Origin: Spongilla lacustris
Taxonomy: Eukaryota > Porifera > Demospongiae > Spongillida > Spongillidae
NCBI GenBank assembly: GCA_949361645.1
Contig: OX442418.1
Location: 6,532,372 to 6,596,371, forward strand
DNA: 64,000 nt
Direction: 5' to 3'
The position numbers and the translations under genes are program-made. The notes beneath the pieces are model-generated. The model did no database searches. It was not told where the DNA came from and saw nothing but the letters and a program-made list of their open reading frames with translations. Below, in pieces: positions 1 through 13,515 of the stretch (positions are counted from its first letter, which is position 1; the number at the start of each line of letters is the position of its first letter).

Positions 1-596
1 GTTTAAAATGTTTGGGAAGATAGCTGTGTCTTAAGACAACAATTACATGCATCATGTTGTGATCCTAGCTCTTAGCTACATGTAGTTCTCAGATGTTGCT
101 ATAATGAAATGGACTTTAGGTGATCCCTGTTGTGATGTTGCAAGCCTCCTGCTAGGTTTTAGATGGTTGGATATAAGTGTGGTGCATGTCCTTACATCAA
201 TAATATTGTGAGACTTTTAGCTACTCAGTACTGCGTCACCAAGTCAATGTACATGTAGAGTACTCTCTGCTTTAAGAGACTCAGGTGTTACATGTGTATG
301 TGTGCTTAGAAAAGCTCTGTGTTCTTGAAAATGTATGTTAAAGCTACAAATTACATATGTAGGAACTGTAGAATATTGGCTGTTTTAAGAGATGTTGTGA
401 GCAATTTAGCTAATTTCAAGTTCCCTGGACATTGTGCATGCCTGTGAGCACTAAGTATCTGAGGGTATGCTTTAATTTCATACCATCCAGTTATGTGTTT
501 GCACACAAAAGGGTTGAGCATACTGTTAAAGTATGCACTTGAAAAACTTGTAGCTAAATGAGGGTGTGCTTTTATTCAAATGTTGTGAGCTTCGTG

Positions 597-652
597 GTGT
601 GTGTGTGTGTGCGTGTGTGTGTGTGTGTGTGCGTGTGCGTGTGCGTGTATAT
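597..652. repeat. (TG)n microsatellite in the left arm
   Basis: GT/TG dinucleotide run with GCGT interruptions. It sits at the mirror position of the (CA)n run at 6690-6832, so both derive from one ancestral tract. Confidence 0.9.
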
Positions 653-3094
653 GTTATTGATGGTAGAATCTGTTTTAAAAGCCTCAGGACTGTTGTTGTG
701 GGAGGTTGTGAGTTCATTTTTGGTTACAAGCCTCTAGCTAGGTTTCAGATGTGTATTTTTCATAGATGTGTGGTTGCATCATGATCAGGTTGTGATTGAG
801 CCATGTAACTAGTTCAACATTATAATGTTTGTTGTTGCATATGATTTAAGGCCCTATTATTTAAATTGACTCACATCTTCATGTCATGGTGTGCCTATCA
901 GCTCAATGGTTTCAAACCTTCACCTAGATTTTCATAGGAAAACTGCCATTTTTAATGAGAAGGAATGCATCATGTAGCAAGTTCCCATGTCATAGTTCTC
1001 TTGTTTTGTTATGTGAGCTTTCAATACTGGTCCAGTAAAGTAATCTTTGCACAGAATGATTGTACATGTAGCTGAGGTATGAAAACCACAGTGTTAAATG
1101 TGGGTGTACTTTACAACGTAAAGTTGTGCACTTCTAGATGTGTGTTATTTGTAAAATAAGGTTAGAACACCGGTAGGTTTTAGATGAGTTGGAAGATTAC
1201 TATTTATAAAAAGATCTACTTTGCATCAAGATGTGAGCCTTATTGCTAGTTCCAGATGATAGTTTAAGCTGTTGCTTGTGTAATTGATCTGCTTTTTAAA
1301 CAAATTCTTTGGTTTAAAGCACTGACAAATGTTACAAGCTTCCAGCAAGGTTTTTTTTTTTAACCATCCAGTTATGCAAACTAATTGTGCGTGGTGGTTG
1401 GAAAACGTCTGTGTTAAATGAGAGTGTGCTTATGTTGAAATTTTGTGGCTGCGTGTGTTATGGTTTTATAGTTATTGTATATTTCTGCTTTAAAATACTT
1501 CTCTTGTTGTGACATGAAGTTTTGATTCATGTTTGGAACCTTGCAAACCTCCAGCTTAGTTTCAGATGATTGTGAAGACTGCTGTTTTCATAGAGTTGTG
1601 GTTGCATCTGAGCCTTGTAGTTTGTTCCATATCTACGTTGCGTATGGATGGACTCTGCTTTAAGGCTCTCTTGTTTTAAGTGTCTCATGTTTTCTGTTAT
1701 GCCATTGTGTGCCCTTCAGCTACATTTTCATAGGAAGACACTGCACTGCACCTTTAGGAGAGGGCATGCATCATGCTTCCCAGGTCACAGGTGTCCAGAC
1801 CAACATGTGGGTAGCTTTATTGTTATGTGAGGGTGTACTTTCAATATCATTATGCATCCAGTAAAGAAATCATTGCACAAAGTGATTGTCCATGCTGTGG
1901 AGGTATGAAAACTTGTGTTAAATGAGGGTGAGCTTTTATTGAAAATGTAATGTTGTGAGCATTTAGCTGTGAGTGTTTTTCCTTTAAAAGTAAGGTTAGA
2001 GGTAGTCTCTGCATGCTTAAAAATACACTTGTAGGTTTTATATTATGGGGAAGGTTACAGTTTTAAACTATGCTAATTCCAGGTCATAGTGTGTGCTGTT
2101 GTTAATATCAAGCTGCTTAAAAAAATTCCTGTTGCTATGTTAGGGTTTACGTTCATTTTTAAGCACTGGCAAATGGTATAAGCCTCCAGCAAGGTTTTAG
2201 ATCATTTGTTTTAAGAGAAGGTGTGCTTTATTTTCAATTCCCACCCCAGATCATTGAAGGAGTGTTTTCATTACAAAATAAAAAGTAGATAATGTTACAA
2301 GCCAGCAGTTAGGTTCACAATGCTTGGATTTAAGAGCGGTGCATGACATTGTTTCATGTTACAAGCCCATTAGCTAGTTCCCAGGTTATGGTGCGCATCA
2401 TATTTTTATGTGCTTTCATTTCATTGCATTGAGTGATGTAATACGTTGCACAAGGTAAATGTGTTTAAGGTAATATGTAATATTGTGAGTTTCTTTTTAA
2501 AAGAGAAGTCCAAATCACAATTTGTGCTGTTGTTTATGTTGAGGGTATGCTCTTTTATTTAATACACTCAAGGGTGTGCTTTCATTTCAGAGTATAAGCT
2601 AATGTGTCGAGCCTCTAGCTAGGTGTTAGATGATATGGAAGGCTGCTACATGTATGTTAAGAGGAGCGCTTAATTTGGATGCATCGTGAAGCTCTCCAAC
2701 TCCATGAGAGGTTGTGCTCCAGTGATGCAATTTTTTCCAAGGTGATTGGTGTACATGCCGTTGAATTTTGTGCTAAGAAAATCCCCATGTTAAATAAGGG
2801 TGTGCTTTTTATTGTAATATTATGAGCTTCTAGCTTTGTGTAATTCATTTAAAATTAAATAGTAGTCTCTGCTTAAATTTATATCTGTATGTTTTAGATG
2901 AGTGGGAAAAGTGCCATTTAAAGAGAGGGCTTGCTTTGATTCACCACGTTGCCTACATGTATGTATGGGAAGAGACTCTCTTCTTTAAGAGACTCCTATT
3001 TTGTGAGGGAGTGTCATTTCAAAGCATCCACTAATATTATTTAGGATGATTAGGATCATGTATTCCATGGTCCCATATCAAATTTAAATACCAA

Positions 3095-3425
3095 CCTAAG
3101 CACAGTGCTTCGGCAAAAAAATTTTCAGGCTGGGTAGTCCCTCCTGAACCTGCTTACTGTGAGGTAGGCATGTTTCCCACTCTCATTGTAGAACCTGCTC
3201 TTTGCTTTACTGTCAGCCTATGGGCTCTTGCTGCTCGAGGCATTCTTCACAGTACATGTAAACTGAGGAATTTTATACTATTTTTGTATAATCTAATTGG
3301 TCTCCAAATGCTGCATGCATTCTATTGGTCAACTATCCCTGCCGCCATTTCAATAAGCAGTCTTAAGCATTCTCTGACAAGAAACATACCTTGCCAAAAA
3401 TAAAAAGGAAAAAAAGCAAGTGTTT
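3095..3425. other. Segment of the left arm without a visible mirror partner
   Basis: About 330 bp (cysteine/leucine-rich in one frame, no recognisable product) interrupt the left arm; I could not find the reverse complement in the right arm near 4.7-5.0 kb. It may be an insertion into the left arm or a deletion from the right. No clear terminal repeats or target duplication were seen. Confidence 0.4.
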
Positions 3426-4125
3426 TTTATTTTTCTTGAAAAGTCTCTGCACAAAATGACTCTTATTTGAATGTGAGGGTGTTTTTTTTTTTCATTTCAA
3501 AGCACTACTAGTATATACATTTTATGTTAAATGTCTCCAGCTAGCCCCCAGTTTGAAAGGCTGATGACTGGAGCTCATGTTTGCTCTGCTTTGTTGTTAA
3601 GGTAGATAGTGCTTTATTTTAATTTTGCATGCTGTTGTGAGGTACATGTATGGAGAGAGTCTTCAAAAACAGTCATTACAATGGAGTTTATGTCCTATTA
3701 GTGAGCTGCCATTATGGATTTTGTTGAATGAAGGTTATCAAAATACATGTAGTTCTACATTTTGGATGTTGGGGCCTAATTAAATTCATAGCAAAGGACA
3801 TGCATGAGGTTTTATATGAATTTAATTTACATTGTTCCTTAATGTGAGAGATGTTACTGATATAAGTTCACCATCTGTGTTACTCAGCAAGGTACTCATA
3901 TGTCTTCCATGTTCCCATATGCTCTTCAAATACATGTACATGTAGATTTTTTAAAAATGTACATGTAGTAGAATGTGCCTGTATGATGATGTCCCAGGTT
4001 GTAGTGTAATGTCACACAAGATGACTGTGCATTCGTACTTAAAAAAAAACAAACTATATTTAAAATAAGGGTGTGCTTTCATTGAAGATGAATGTTGTGA
4101 CAGTTCATACATGTTGAAAGCTAGT

Positions 4126-6794
4126 ACAACCAGCCTCATTTAACACAGACATTTTCTAGGCAACATAACGACAGGAATCTATTAAAGTTGTGAGCTGGTC
4201 TACCCATACTTGAGCACTGACACTATGACCTGAAAACTAACCACTCTTAAATCCATGCCTTGGAAATCTATGCGGCTTGCAACATAGTTGATACTTAAAA
4301 ATGAAAGCACACAACACGTGTCTCCATGAGACGAGAGCCTGACCATACATAACCAACAGCACAAGTTGTGATCTGGAAACTAGCACATTAGGATGCAAAG
4401 TACACCTCTCTTAAAACTGTAGCCTGTATTTTTAAGCAGAGAATACCCCTAACCTTACTTTTAAAGGAATAACACACAAAAGTGACACAACTCTAAGTTA
4501 AGCTTACAGCATTTGTATCATGAAAGCTCGGCTAACTTAACACAGAGCTCTTCCAAGCACAAACTTTAACAGCATGTGTAAATTGCTCAATTAGTACAGG
4601 ATTAAATTACTGTCTGTATTGAAAGCACATATTCACATAACAAAAAACCAAAAAAAAAAAAAAGAAAAAAAAAACTGAGAATTTACCTCTGCACACATAG
4701 CCTCACTATGAAAACTGGAACACGCAACATGCATATCACATAAAACCTTAAACCCCAGCTTAATCATATCTGTAAATAGCTTAGGGGCTAAAACAGGATG
4801 CATTAAAGCAGCTGCTGTCTTAAAACAGCATTCTTCCCAATTATCACTCCGTCATTTAATGCAGAGGTTTTCTAAGCACGTAGTTCAAAATTTTATTACA
4901 GATAGCTTTGAAATGAATGCACACAAGTGTCTCTTAAAGCAAAGCAGCCATTTATGTACATAATCTGGAAACCAGCTAGGTACCTCACAACATGATGCAT
5001 CTAATCATCCGAAAAATGTGATGCTTGAAAACAGGAGTCTCTTAAAGAAGATATTGTCTACCCATACATACATGTAGGCATCGTGATGAATCAAAGCACG
5101 CCCTCTCTTAAAATGGCACTCCCCACTCATCTAAAACATAAAGATATAAATTTAAGCAGAGACTACTATTTACATGTAATTTTTTTTAAAGGAATCACAA
5201 ATTAAAGCTAGAAGCTCACAATATTACAATAAATAGCACACCCTTATTTAACACAGGGATTTTCTTAGCACATACATTGTACTTCAACAGCATATCGCCT
5301 TGGGAAACATTGCATAACTGGATGCTACTTAAATAAGATAAATACTCATACATAAGCAACAGACTGGGATATTGGATTGCAACATGATGCATTCAAACTA
5401 AAGCACTCCTCTTAACACAGCAGTATTCCAAATCATCTAACACCTAGCTAGAGGCTCAACACATATACTCTGAAATGAAAGCGCTCCCTAACATACATGT
5501 ACAACGTGAATGTCTAAATAAAAGAGCATACTCTCAACATAAACAAAAGCACAAATTGTGATCTGGGAGCTAGCTAAGAGGCTATAACATCATCATGCAA
5601 AGCACACCTCTTTTCTTCACAACCATGTAAAACCTAGGCTTCTCTTTTAAAAAGAAATATTACATATTACCCTTAAACAAATATTTTAACAACATGCCCA
5701 TTTACCTTATGCAACATATTACATCACTCAATGCCATGAAATGAAAGCACATAAAAATATGATGCCCACCATAACCTGGAAGTAGCTAATGGGCTAGTCA
5801 TGCACCGCTCTTAAATCCAAGCATTGTGAACCTAAATGCTGGCTTGTAACATTATCTACTTTTTATTTTGTAATGAAAACACTCCTTCATATCACAACAA
5901 GGCTCGTCTGAGTCATGCATTTAAGAAGAAGAGAGCCCATCCATTCATAAGCACCAAAAAAGGATCTGGGGTGGGAATTGAAAATAAAGAGTACCTTCTC
6001 TTAAAATAAATGATCTAAAATCTTGCTGGAGACTTATACTATTTGCCATGCTTAAAAATGAAAGTAAATTCCCTAACATTACAACAGGAATTTTTTTAAG
6101 CAGCTTGATATAAAGAACAGCCCACACTATGATATGGAAGCAACCTTCCCCATCCATCTAGCTAAATCTTACATGTACAGCAACACACAGCTTGAAGCTC
6201 AAAACTTTACATTTTCAATGAAAGCACACCCTCATTTAACACAGCAGTTTTCATACCTCAGCAGCATGCACAATCGTTTTGTGCAAATATTACTTTACTC
6301 GTCAGGGATTGAAAGCTCACATAACAAAACAAGAGAATCTACCCCAACTATGAAATGCGAACTTGCTACATGATGCATTCCTTCTCTTATAAAATGGCAT
6401 TTTAAAATCTAGCTGAAAGTTTGACACAATTGAGTTGATAAGCACATCATGACATAAAGACATGAGTCACTTAAAATAAGAGGGCCTTAAAGCATATGCA
6501 ATAACAAACATTATGATATTGAACTAGCTACATGGCTCAATCACAACCTGATCATGATGCAACGACAGCTCTATGAAAAATACTCATCTGAAACTTAGCT
6601 GGAGGCTTGTAACCAAAAATGAAGTCAATCCTCCCATAACAACAGTCCTGAGGTTTTTAAAACAGAGACTCTACCATCAATAACATATACATGCACACGC
6701 ACACACACACACGCACACACACGCACACACACACACGCACACACATGCACACATGCACACACGCACACACGCACACACACACACACACACACAT

Positions 6795-6831
<37 letters not shown>

Positions 6832-8290
6832 ATGAAGCTCACAACATTTGAATAAAAGCACACCTCATTTAGCCAGAAGTTTTTCAAGTGCATACTTTAA
6901 CAGTATGCTCAACCCTTTTGTGTGCAAACACATAACTAGATGGTATGAAATTAAAGCATACCCTCAGATAACATGCATGCACAATGTCCAGGGAACTTGA
7001 AATTAGCTAAATTGCTCACAACATCTCTTTCTTAAAACAGCCAATACTCTACAGTTCCTACATATGTAATTTGTAGCTTTAACATACATTTTCAAGAACA
7101 CAGAGCTTTTCTAAGCACACATACACATGTAACACCTGAGTCTCTTAAAGCAGAGAGTACTCTACATTGACTTGGTGACGCAGTACTGAGTAGCTAAAAG
7201 TCTCACAATATTATTGATGTAAGGACATGCACCACACTTATATCCAACCATCTAAAACCTAGCAGGAGGCTTGCAACATCACAACAGGGATCACCTAAAG
7301 TCCATTTCATTATAGCAACATCTGAGAACTACATGTAGCTAAGAGCTAGGATCACAACATGACGCATGTAATTGTTGTCTTAAGACACAGCTATCTTCCC
7401 AAACATTTTAAACCTTGCTGGAAGCTGTAAACATTATTCAATGCTTTAAAACACTGTGACATAACAAAGGAGTCTGTTAAAGCATAATTTAAGAATAACA
7501 TGATCTGGAACTAGCCAAGAGGCCCACATCACGATGGAAGTTGATACTAAAGCAATTCTTCAAATCACAACTAGATCTATAGGCATTTCCTAAATACGAG
7601 AGCCTACCCATGTGTTATGCACTGAAATTAAAGCACACCCTATCTTTAAATGGCACTAGTACTCTTTCCATGAAATCATCTTGACACATAAGCTGATACT
7701 CTAAAATGAAAGCATCGGCCCCTAACATAAAAACACGACTCACTTAAATACTACAGTCTGTCCCTACATGATTCATCTTCCCCCAATCCTAACTGGTAGG
7801 TTGCAATATTAGGCTGTCAAGCATAAAGTAACAGATATCACACATTCCATGATATCATCCATACACGAGCGTCAAACAAGGGAGCATTGAAAGTAAAGCA
7901 CAGCTTCTCTTTAAACAAATCATCTAAAACCTTGCTGGAGGTTTGTAACATTTGTCGGTGCTTTAAAATAAATTGACCCTAAGTAACAGAATTTGTGCAC
8001 ACTATAATCTAAAACCAGCAATAATTAAGGGTAGCTCACATCATGATTGCAAAGCACACAGGTCTTTCTTTAAAACTGGAACTTTCCCCATATCTATTCC
8101 GTTATTTTTTACTGAAGGAATAACACACAACGTTACAATTTAAATGAAAGCACACCCTTAGATGGAGGCTTGAATGCTCACTGACCCTTCACATATGGAT
8201 GGTACGAGGCTTCCATAAATGGCACTCACATGACACAAAAGTATTCTTTAAGCCGTAGACACAACGATATACATGTAGCCTAGCTATGAG
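4126..8290. repeat. Right arm of the giant inverted repeat
   Basis: Reverse-complement partner of the left arm. Matching is easiest to see at 6840-7412 (partner of 1-600) and 5600-6010 (partner of about 2230-2540). The same unit block appears here in inverted form, for example the CCTCATTTAACACAG lead near 4133, 6230 and 6868. Repeat-like sequence continues past 7412 to about 8290, so roughly 0.9 kb of the left arm probably lies before the window. After 8290 composition changes and the units stop. A transcript across both arms would fold into a hairpin several kilobases long. Confidence 0.8.
6690..6832. repeat. (CA)n microsatellite in the right arm
   Basis: CA dinucleotide run with GCAC and ATGC interruptions, about 140 bp, more than twice the length of its mirror partner at 597-652. 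The arms have therefore drifted or expanded independently here. Confidence 0.9.
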
Positions 8291-9072
8291 ACAAAATCAG
8301 GTCTGCGCACAAGTTACTGCGTGCTGCTTGAGATGCTGGTATAGGCTATTATTAGCTCTGAGAGAGCTGGAAGGTATGTGATCCATTCTTACATTTCATT
8401 TTTGCGTGTCTACTAACCCGCGTGTGTGCGTCTCAGATTCACTAACTCACAGAATGGCACCGCATATCAATCCGTACGTACCACACCATTCACTGCCTCT
8501 CTGTGCGATTGTGCTAATTGAGGCGCACCACATTCGATGCTTGTAAACATGGATAATTAGCTTAGAGGAAGGCTAATTAAAAGTGGACTCGCAACACCCA
8601 CGTAGAGGTGGGGCATACGGAATTGTATCACGTGATGTGACACCCACTAAAAGATGGGGTCCGTATTATCACGTGACTATAACAGCGATTTAATCACGAG
8701 ATTAAGTCTTAGGACGAGGTCTTGTGCGCATGCGTATGCGAAGAAAAATAGGCAGTGGATCGTAGTTTCAGTTTAGTAGGTGGAAAAAATCCAATATTTT
8801 GATCGAAGCTTCACAACCGATACCTGAACACAGACGAACTTTTAAATAAGTTAATTTGTTGTGCTTATTAAAATTAATTAGCATTATTAATAATGTATTA
8901 ATTAAATTAATTGAAAAAAATTTGAGGAAACCGACCAACTTTGTGTCAAAATACCAGATTTTTTGCTCCATCCTATCAAAAGTTATTCACAATCAAAAGC
9001 GTTGCGTTCATTCGTGGACACCCTGTATAATACATGTATATAGCTCATATAGGCATGCAAGCGTCACAAAAT
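8291..9072. other. Flank upstream of the CACTA transposase
   Basis: No gene seen. It contains a TGCGCATGCG-type site near 8735, resembling the NRF1 core promoter motif of animals, and an AT-rich stretch at 8850-8935. The sequence ACACCCTGTATA at about 9019-9030 is the reverse complement of a TACAGGGTGT end typical of Tc1/mariner-like elements, so a small element may end there. No partner end was identified. Confidence 0.4.
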
Positions 9073-9640
9073 ATGGAATTACAAAGACCAGCAAAGCGCA
9101 GCAAGATAGGGCCTTTTGACCCTTCCCAATATCGCTACTGCCCTCACTGTCACAAATTGGTTTCACCCCGTACATATCGGTCACATATGTCATTAGTAGC
9201 GTCTGTCGACCTCGATTATGATGATTCAGATCGCCTTCCCGGCATGTCGGTAGGTATATTAGGGATTGTGTTCAGTGATTTACAGTAAATAACGCACGCG
9301 CACGTAGATAGCACAACTGATGTGTGTGTGTGTGTGGGGGGGGGGGGGGGGTATGTGTATGTGTGTGTGCGTGTGGAGAAAGAGGGAGGGAGAGATCCTC
9401 CATTGTGCAATGTATAATTAAGTAATTCGATCGATCAGTTGGATCTATGATACGGATTCTATTGGTATAATATACCGGCCTTTTCAAAACTGTTGTAAAA
9501 ATGCAGACGCCGGCCTAGAAAGTTCAAACAAAAGTGAAAACGCTTACTTCTTTCTCACACTGAAACATTATATTTCTCCAATTCAGATACGCTAGGATAA
9601 CAGTGGCATAGGAACGTATTAAAGATTTGTGTATGCGTAT

Positions 9641-9671
<31 letters not shown>

Positions 9672-12600
9672 GGGCCACTTCGTGCAAAATTATCGGCGAT
9701 ATAGCCGGCCGAAGGTTGCAGAAGTGCGGGAAGGGGAGGTGCCAGCTTTAAGAAGTATAGAAGTTAACTTACGAAACGTCATGGTCGCATGCACATTAAA
9801 GGTACATTACGCTGATTACTGCCCAGGTTGTTCTAAAAGAACATTTACGCTAATATCAAACCGACGCCTGGATTTATATTCATTTTAACACTATAATTAC
9901 TCAGTAGTATACGAAATTAATTCTACCGCGGCTCGATTGTGGTAGATGTGAAAGCAAGCGTGCATGAGCAATATTATCTCTGGCTGTGGCACGAGTAGTA
10001 CTAGCTTGTTTCCATAGTATTAAAATGGCGGGCGATTGATTTCAGGCACTAACTGTAGCTATATATGTTACGGGATTGCTTCACACAGCCCATACCGTGC
10101 CGTACCAAATTAAAGATGTGTCATGCTGTTAACATTAGAATTTTGGGAGGGGGGGGGGGGGGGGGGGTAGTCATGTAAACTAAAAGCTACAAAATGCAAG
10201 AATGAACTCATTTATACACACACAAAAATTAGGAAGCAAGGAATTACGGAACTATACATGTATATATATATATTCATTGCGTTGTACATATAACAGATAG
10301 CAAATCTACCTGCAGCCTAAAGTAACATGTTATACGATATGTAATATATTAATTTTCGTAAACATGTATTTGGTGTCCATGCACAAATTCTCCATCATAA
10401 CACTAATTTTATTTCTAATTAACTTCTTACATACCGGTATATTATAAACATAATTTTTATATTATAAATTTGATATGTGCTTGCGTGCTACAGCAATACG
10501 CTACTTGCAATTGGGTACTACAATACAATGATTATATTATTTTACAGTGCTCTAGCTCTACAAGTGTCATACCTGTTGAAAGTGATGATACTACACAATC
10601 TCTGGGTTTCATAAACCCTACCCAAGTTGGAATGGAACTTGATACCATGAGTGACATACCAGATTCTGCAAAAGGTAGCATCTTGCTACATGTATGTACT
10701 GATTGAAACTGAAGCATGCGTACAATCCAAGGTTTAAGCTTCTGTGAAGCTGACATGAATGAAGAAGACTTAAAGTTTTTCGAAGAAGATACATGTAGTG
10801 AAAGCTGTAGCAGCAATAGCATACAAGGAAGTGAAGGTATACTTACATGCATTATAAACAATGGCAAAACTGTAACCCTTCATATTTTAGGTGAATCAAG
10901 CTATGAATCTGAGCTATCATCTGATGAAAGTGCTGACGACCATGCCAGTGATGATCCTCACACCCCATTATCATCTTCAGCAAGTGCATCTGCGGTGAAA
11001 TGGTTGGTTCTGTTTCTGTGCTTTTGGCAAGCTATATTCACTGTTTCTGATTCGGCTCTTATACATCTGTTAGGTTTTTTGGGAATGTTTTTTGCTATGC
11101 TTTCATCATTTGCCCCATCCAATATGATGGCTGGTATTGCCTCAGGAATGCCAAAATCACTGCATTTACTTAGAAAATTCACAGGGGTAGTTCAAGACCA
11201 GTTTGAGCTTTATGTCACTTGCCCAGCTTGTTTTAGCATCTATACTATTGCAGAGTGTTTTTCACATAGTGGAACCTGTCCCATCAGATGTGAAAATAAA
11301 AAATTTCCTAACCACCCCTCAAGAAATCGAAGACTTCCATGTAAAGCAGAACTCTTTTATAAGATTAAATTATCAAATGGAAAGTTAAAGTATGAACCAA
11401 AGTATTTATTTCCATATCAGCCACTCAAAGTCTCTTTACAAAGGCTTTTAAACCGTGTAGGATTTGCAGACAAGTTAGAACACTGGAGATCACGCCAACA
11501 AGATATCAATACTTTATCTGATATTTATGATGGCCAGGTTTGGAAAGATTTTAGCAGTCAGAAATACAATAACTTCCTGTCAAAGAAGAGATGCATTGGT
11601 TTAATGTTAAACTTTGATTTTTTCCAGCCATTTAAGCACACAACTGATTCATATGGAGTGTTATACCTAGTATTAATGAACTTACCACGCTCTGTACGAT
11701 TTAAGCAAGAAAATGTAATAATTGTCGGAATTGTACCAGCCTTTGAAAAAGAGCCATCAACACTCAACAGCTTTTTTCTACCACTTGTAAATGAATTAAA
11801 AGAATTTTGGACTGATGGAGTTAGATTCAATACAGCAGAGTCTCCTAATTATAAGCTACTGTTTAAGGCTGCTTTAATGTGTGTTGCATGTGACATTCCT
11901 GCAGCTAGAAAATGTTGTGGATTTAAAGGCCATAGTGCAAATCTTGGTTGCAGTCGTTGTCTTAAATATTTTGCTGGTGGATTTGGTAAAAAAGATTATA
12001 GTGGGTTTGACAGGGCTTCTTGGCCTATTAGAACTGAAATCAAACATCGAGAAACAATTGCTAAATTAAAAGCATGCAATACAAGTAGTGCAACTAAGAA
12101 TATTGAAAAAGAAACAGGTATAAAATATTCAGTGCTGATGGAGCTGGAGTATTTTGATCCCATTAGATTTACTATCATTGATCCTATGCATAACTTGTTT
12201 TTAGGAACAGCTAAGTACATGATGAAAAATATTTGGATGGAAAATGAAATCCTAACCATTCAGCATTTAAAAACGATTCAAACACGAGTAGACACATCTA
12301 TGTCTCCTGGAGGTTTAGGAAGGCTGCCACGAAAGATTGCATCTTCTTTTGGAGGATTTACAGCAGAGCAATGGAAAAATTGGGTTACACTTTTTTCTTT
12401 GCATTCTCTGCAAGGCATTCTTTCTGATGATCATTACCGCTGCTGGCAAGCGTTTGTATTGGCATGTCATCTTCTATGCCAAAAGGACTTGCCAATTCTT
12501 GATTTGCAGAAAGCTGATTTGTTGCTACTAAAATTCTGCAAAGATGTAGAAAGATTATATGGAAAACCTTCTATAACACCTAACATGCATCTGCATGCAC

Positions 12601-13403
12601 ACTTATCAGAATGTATTAAAGACTACGGCAGCATGTGTAGTTTCTGGCTTTTTTCCTTTGAACGATACAATGGAATACTGGGAAACTTTCCAACCAATAA
12701 GAAGCAAATTGCCTCACAACTTATGAGAAGATTTATATTTGAAGTGGAATGTTCACACTTCCAATTACCTTCAATGTTCCAAGACCAATTTATATCTTTT
12801 TTCCAAATTGCATCTAAAAATTCGTGTTTGGAAAGTGAAACATTTTATCCCCTTAAAAATTGTTATGATTTATTACATATTGACTTGCCTTCTTCAAGAA
12901 GAAGGGTAAATCTAAGCAATGAAGATGTGCAATATATGCAGAATGTATATGATAAACTGTATGGAAGTAATGCTGCTAAAGCTTCAAATACAGCAAAGCT
13001 ATTTAAGACTATTTACATTAGCAATTACTCTTATGGTTCTTTAAGTTTGCCAAAGACACATAAGTCTGCATACGTAATGTCATCATGGGCCGATGATAAT
13101 GGGCTTATAGATACAGACTCAGTAAGAAGGCCTGGAAAAGTTTTGCATTACCTTCTTCACAAAACCACTATAGAAGGGAAGATTCGTGATCACATATTTG
13201 CAGTTGTATCATGGTTTGGTACTCATCCGTCTCATCTGCATTGTGGAAAGCCTTTGGAGATATGGAAAACTACTGCCATACCAGAAGGCCCAGCAACCTT
13301 TCTTCCGATTCATTTGATACACAATAGAATTGTAGTTGTATATGGACAGTTTTCCAGTAGTGGAAGCCAGGAAAGAGTGTTGTACGTTTCTCCTATTCCG
13401 TAA
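9073..13403 (+). CDS. CACTA/EnSpm-superfamily (Tnp2-type) transposase, three exons
   Basis: Predicted nuclear enzyme that cuts and re-inserts its own transposon. Exons: 9073-9249, 10548-10674 and 10732-13403. The introns are GT-AG, the phases close (0, then 1), and the spliced product is 991 residues with no internal stop. The chosen start (MELQRPAKRSK) opens a basic N-terminus followed by CPHC and H, zinc-finger-like. Exon 3 carries the family signatures: first catalytic Asp in MLNFDFFQPF (~11615), CDIPAARKCC followed by CSRC (~11890-11965), the third acidic site in IIDPMHNLFLG (~12175), and the DUF4218-like block NMHLHAHLSE with FERYNGILG (~12580-12670). An AATAAA lies at 13510-13515. Family membership comes from motif order and spacing. 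The element's terminal CACTA repeats were not found, so its borders are unknown. Confidence 0.85.
9250..10547 (+). other. First intron of the CACTA transposase, with poly-G runs
   Basis: Bounded by GTAGGT and a TTTTACAG acceptor. It holds (GT)n followed by poly-G at about 9321-9351 and 9637-9674, and a poly-G run at 10147-10167. At ~1.3 kb it is far longer than the second intron (57 bp), so it may contain inserted sequence. No other gene seen. Confidence 0.6.
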
Positions 13404-13509
13404 TTTTTTTTGAAAGTGTGTTTTATACATTGTGTATATAGCAAGTGTTGTGTGTATCTTATTATTTTAATATCTCAGATCATTACATGAATGGTATATA
13501 TTTGAAAAA

Positions 13510-13515
13510 AATAAA
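13510..13515 (+). terminator. Polyadenylation signal AATAAA of the CACTA transposase
   Basis: Canonical AATAAA 107 bp after the stop codon, in an AT-rich 3' flank. Confidence 0.6.

Larger units (their letters stand above)
1..4125. repeat. Left arm of a giant inverted repeat (starts before the window)
   Basis: Read along the plus strand, this segment matches the reverse complement of the stretch ending near 7412, base 1 pairing with about 7412. The outer ~590 bp differ by only a few substitutions and short indels; the inner part is more diverged, with indels of tens to hundreds of bases. The arm is itself made of diverged units about 300-560 bp long, recognised by a recurring block (pyrimidine-rich lead, then GTTAAATGAGGGTGTGCTTT, then TTGTGAGC) near 555, 1093, 1412, 1915, 2788 and 4050. 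The dyad axis falls near 4.1 kb, where the block changes orientation. No coding potential was seen; the short ORFs are chance. Confidence 0.85.
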
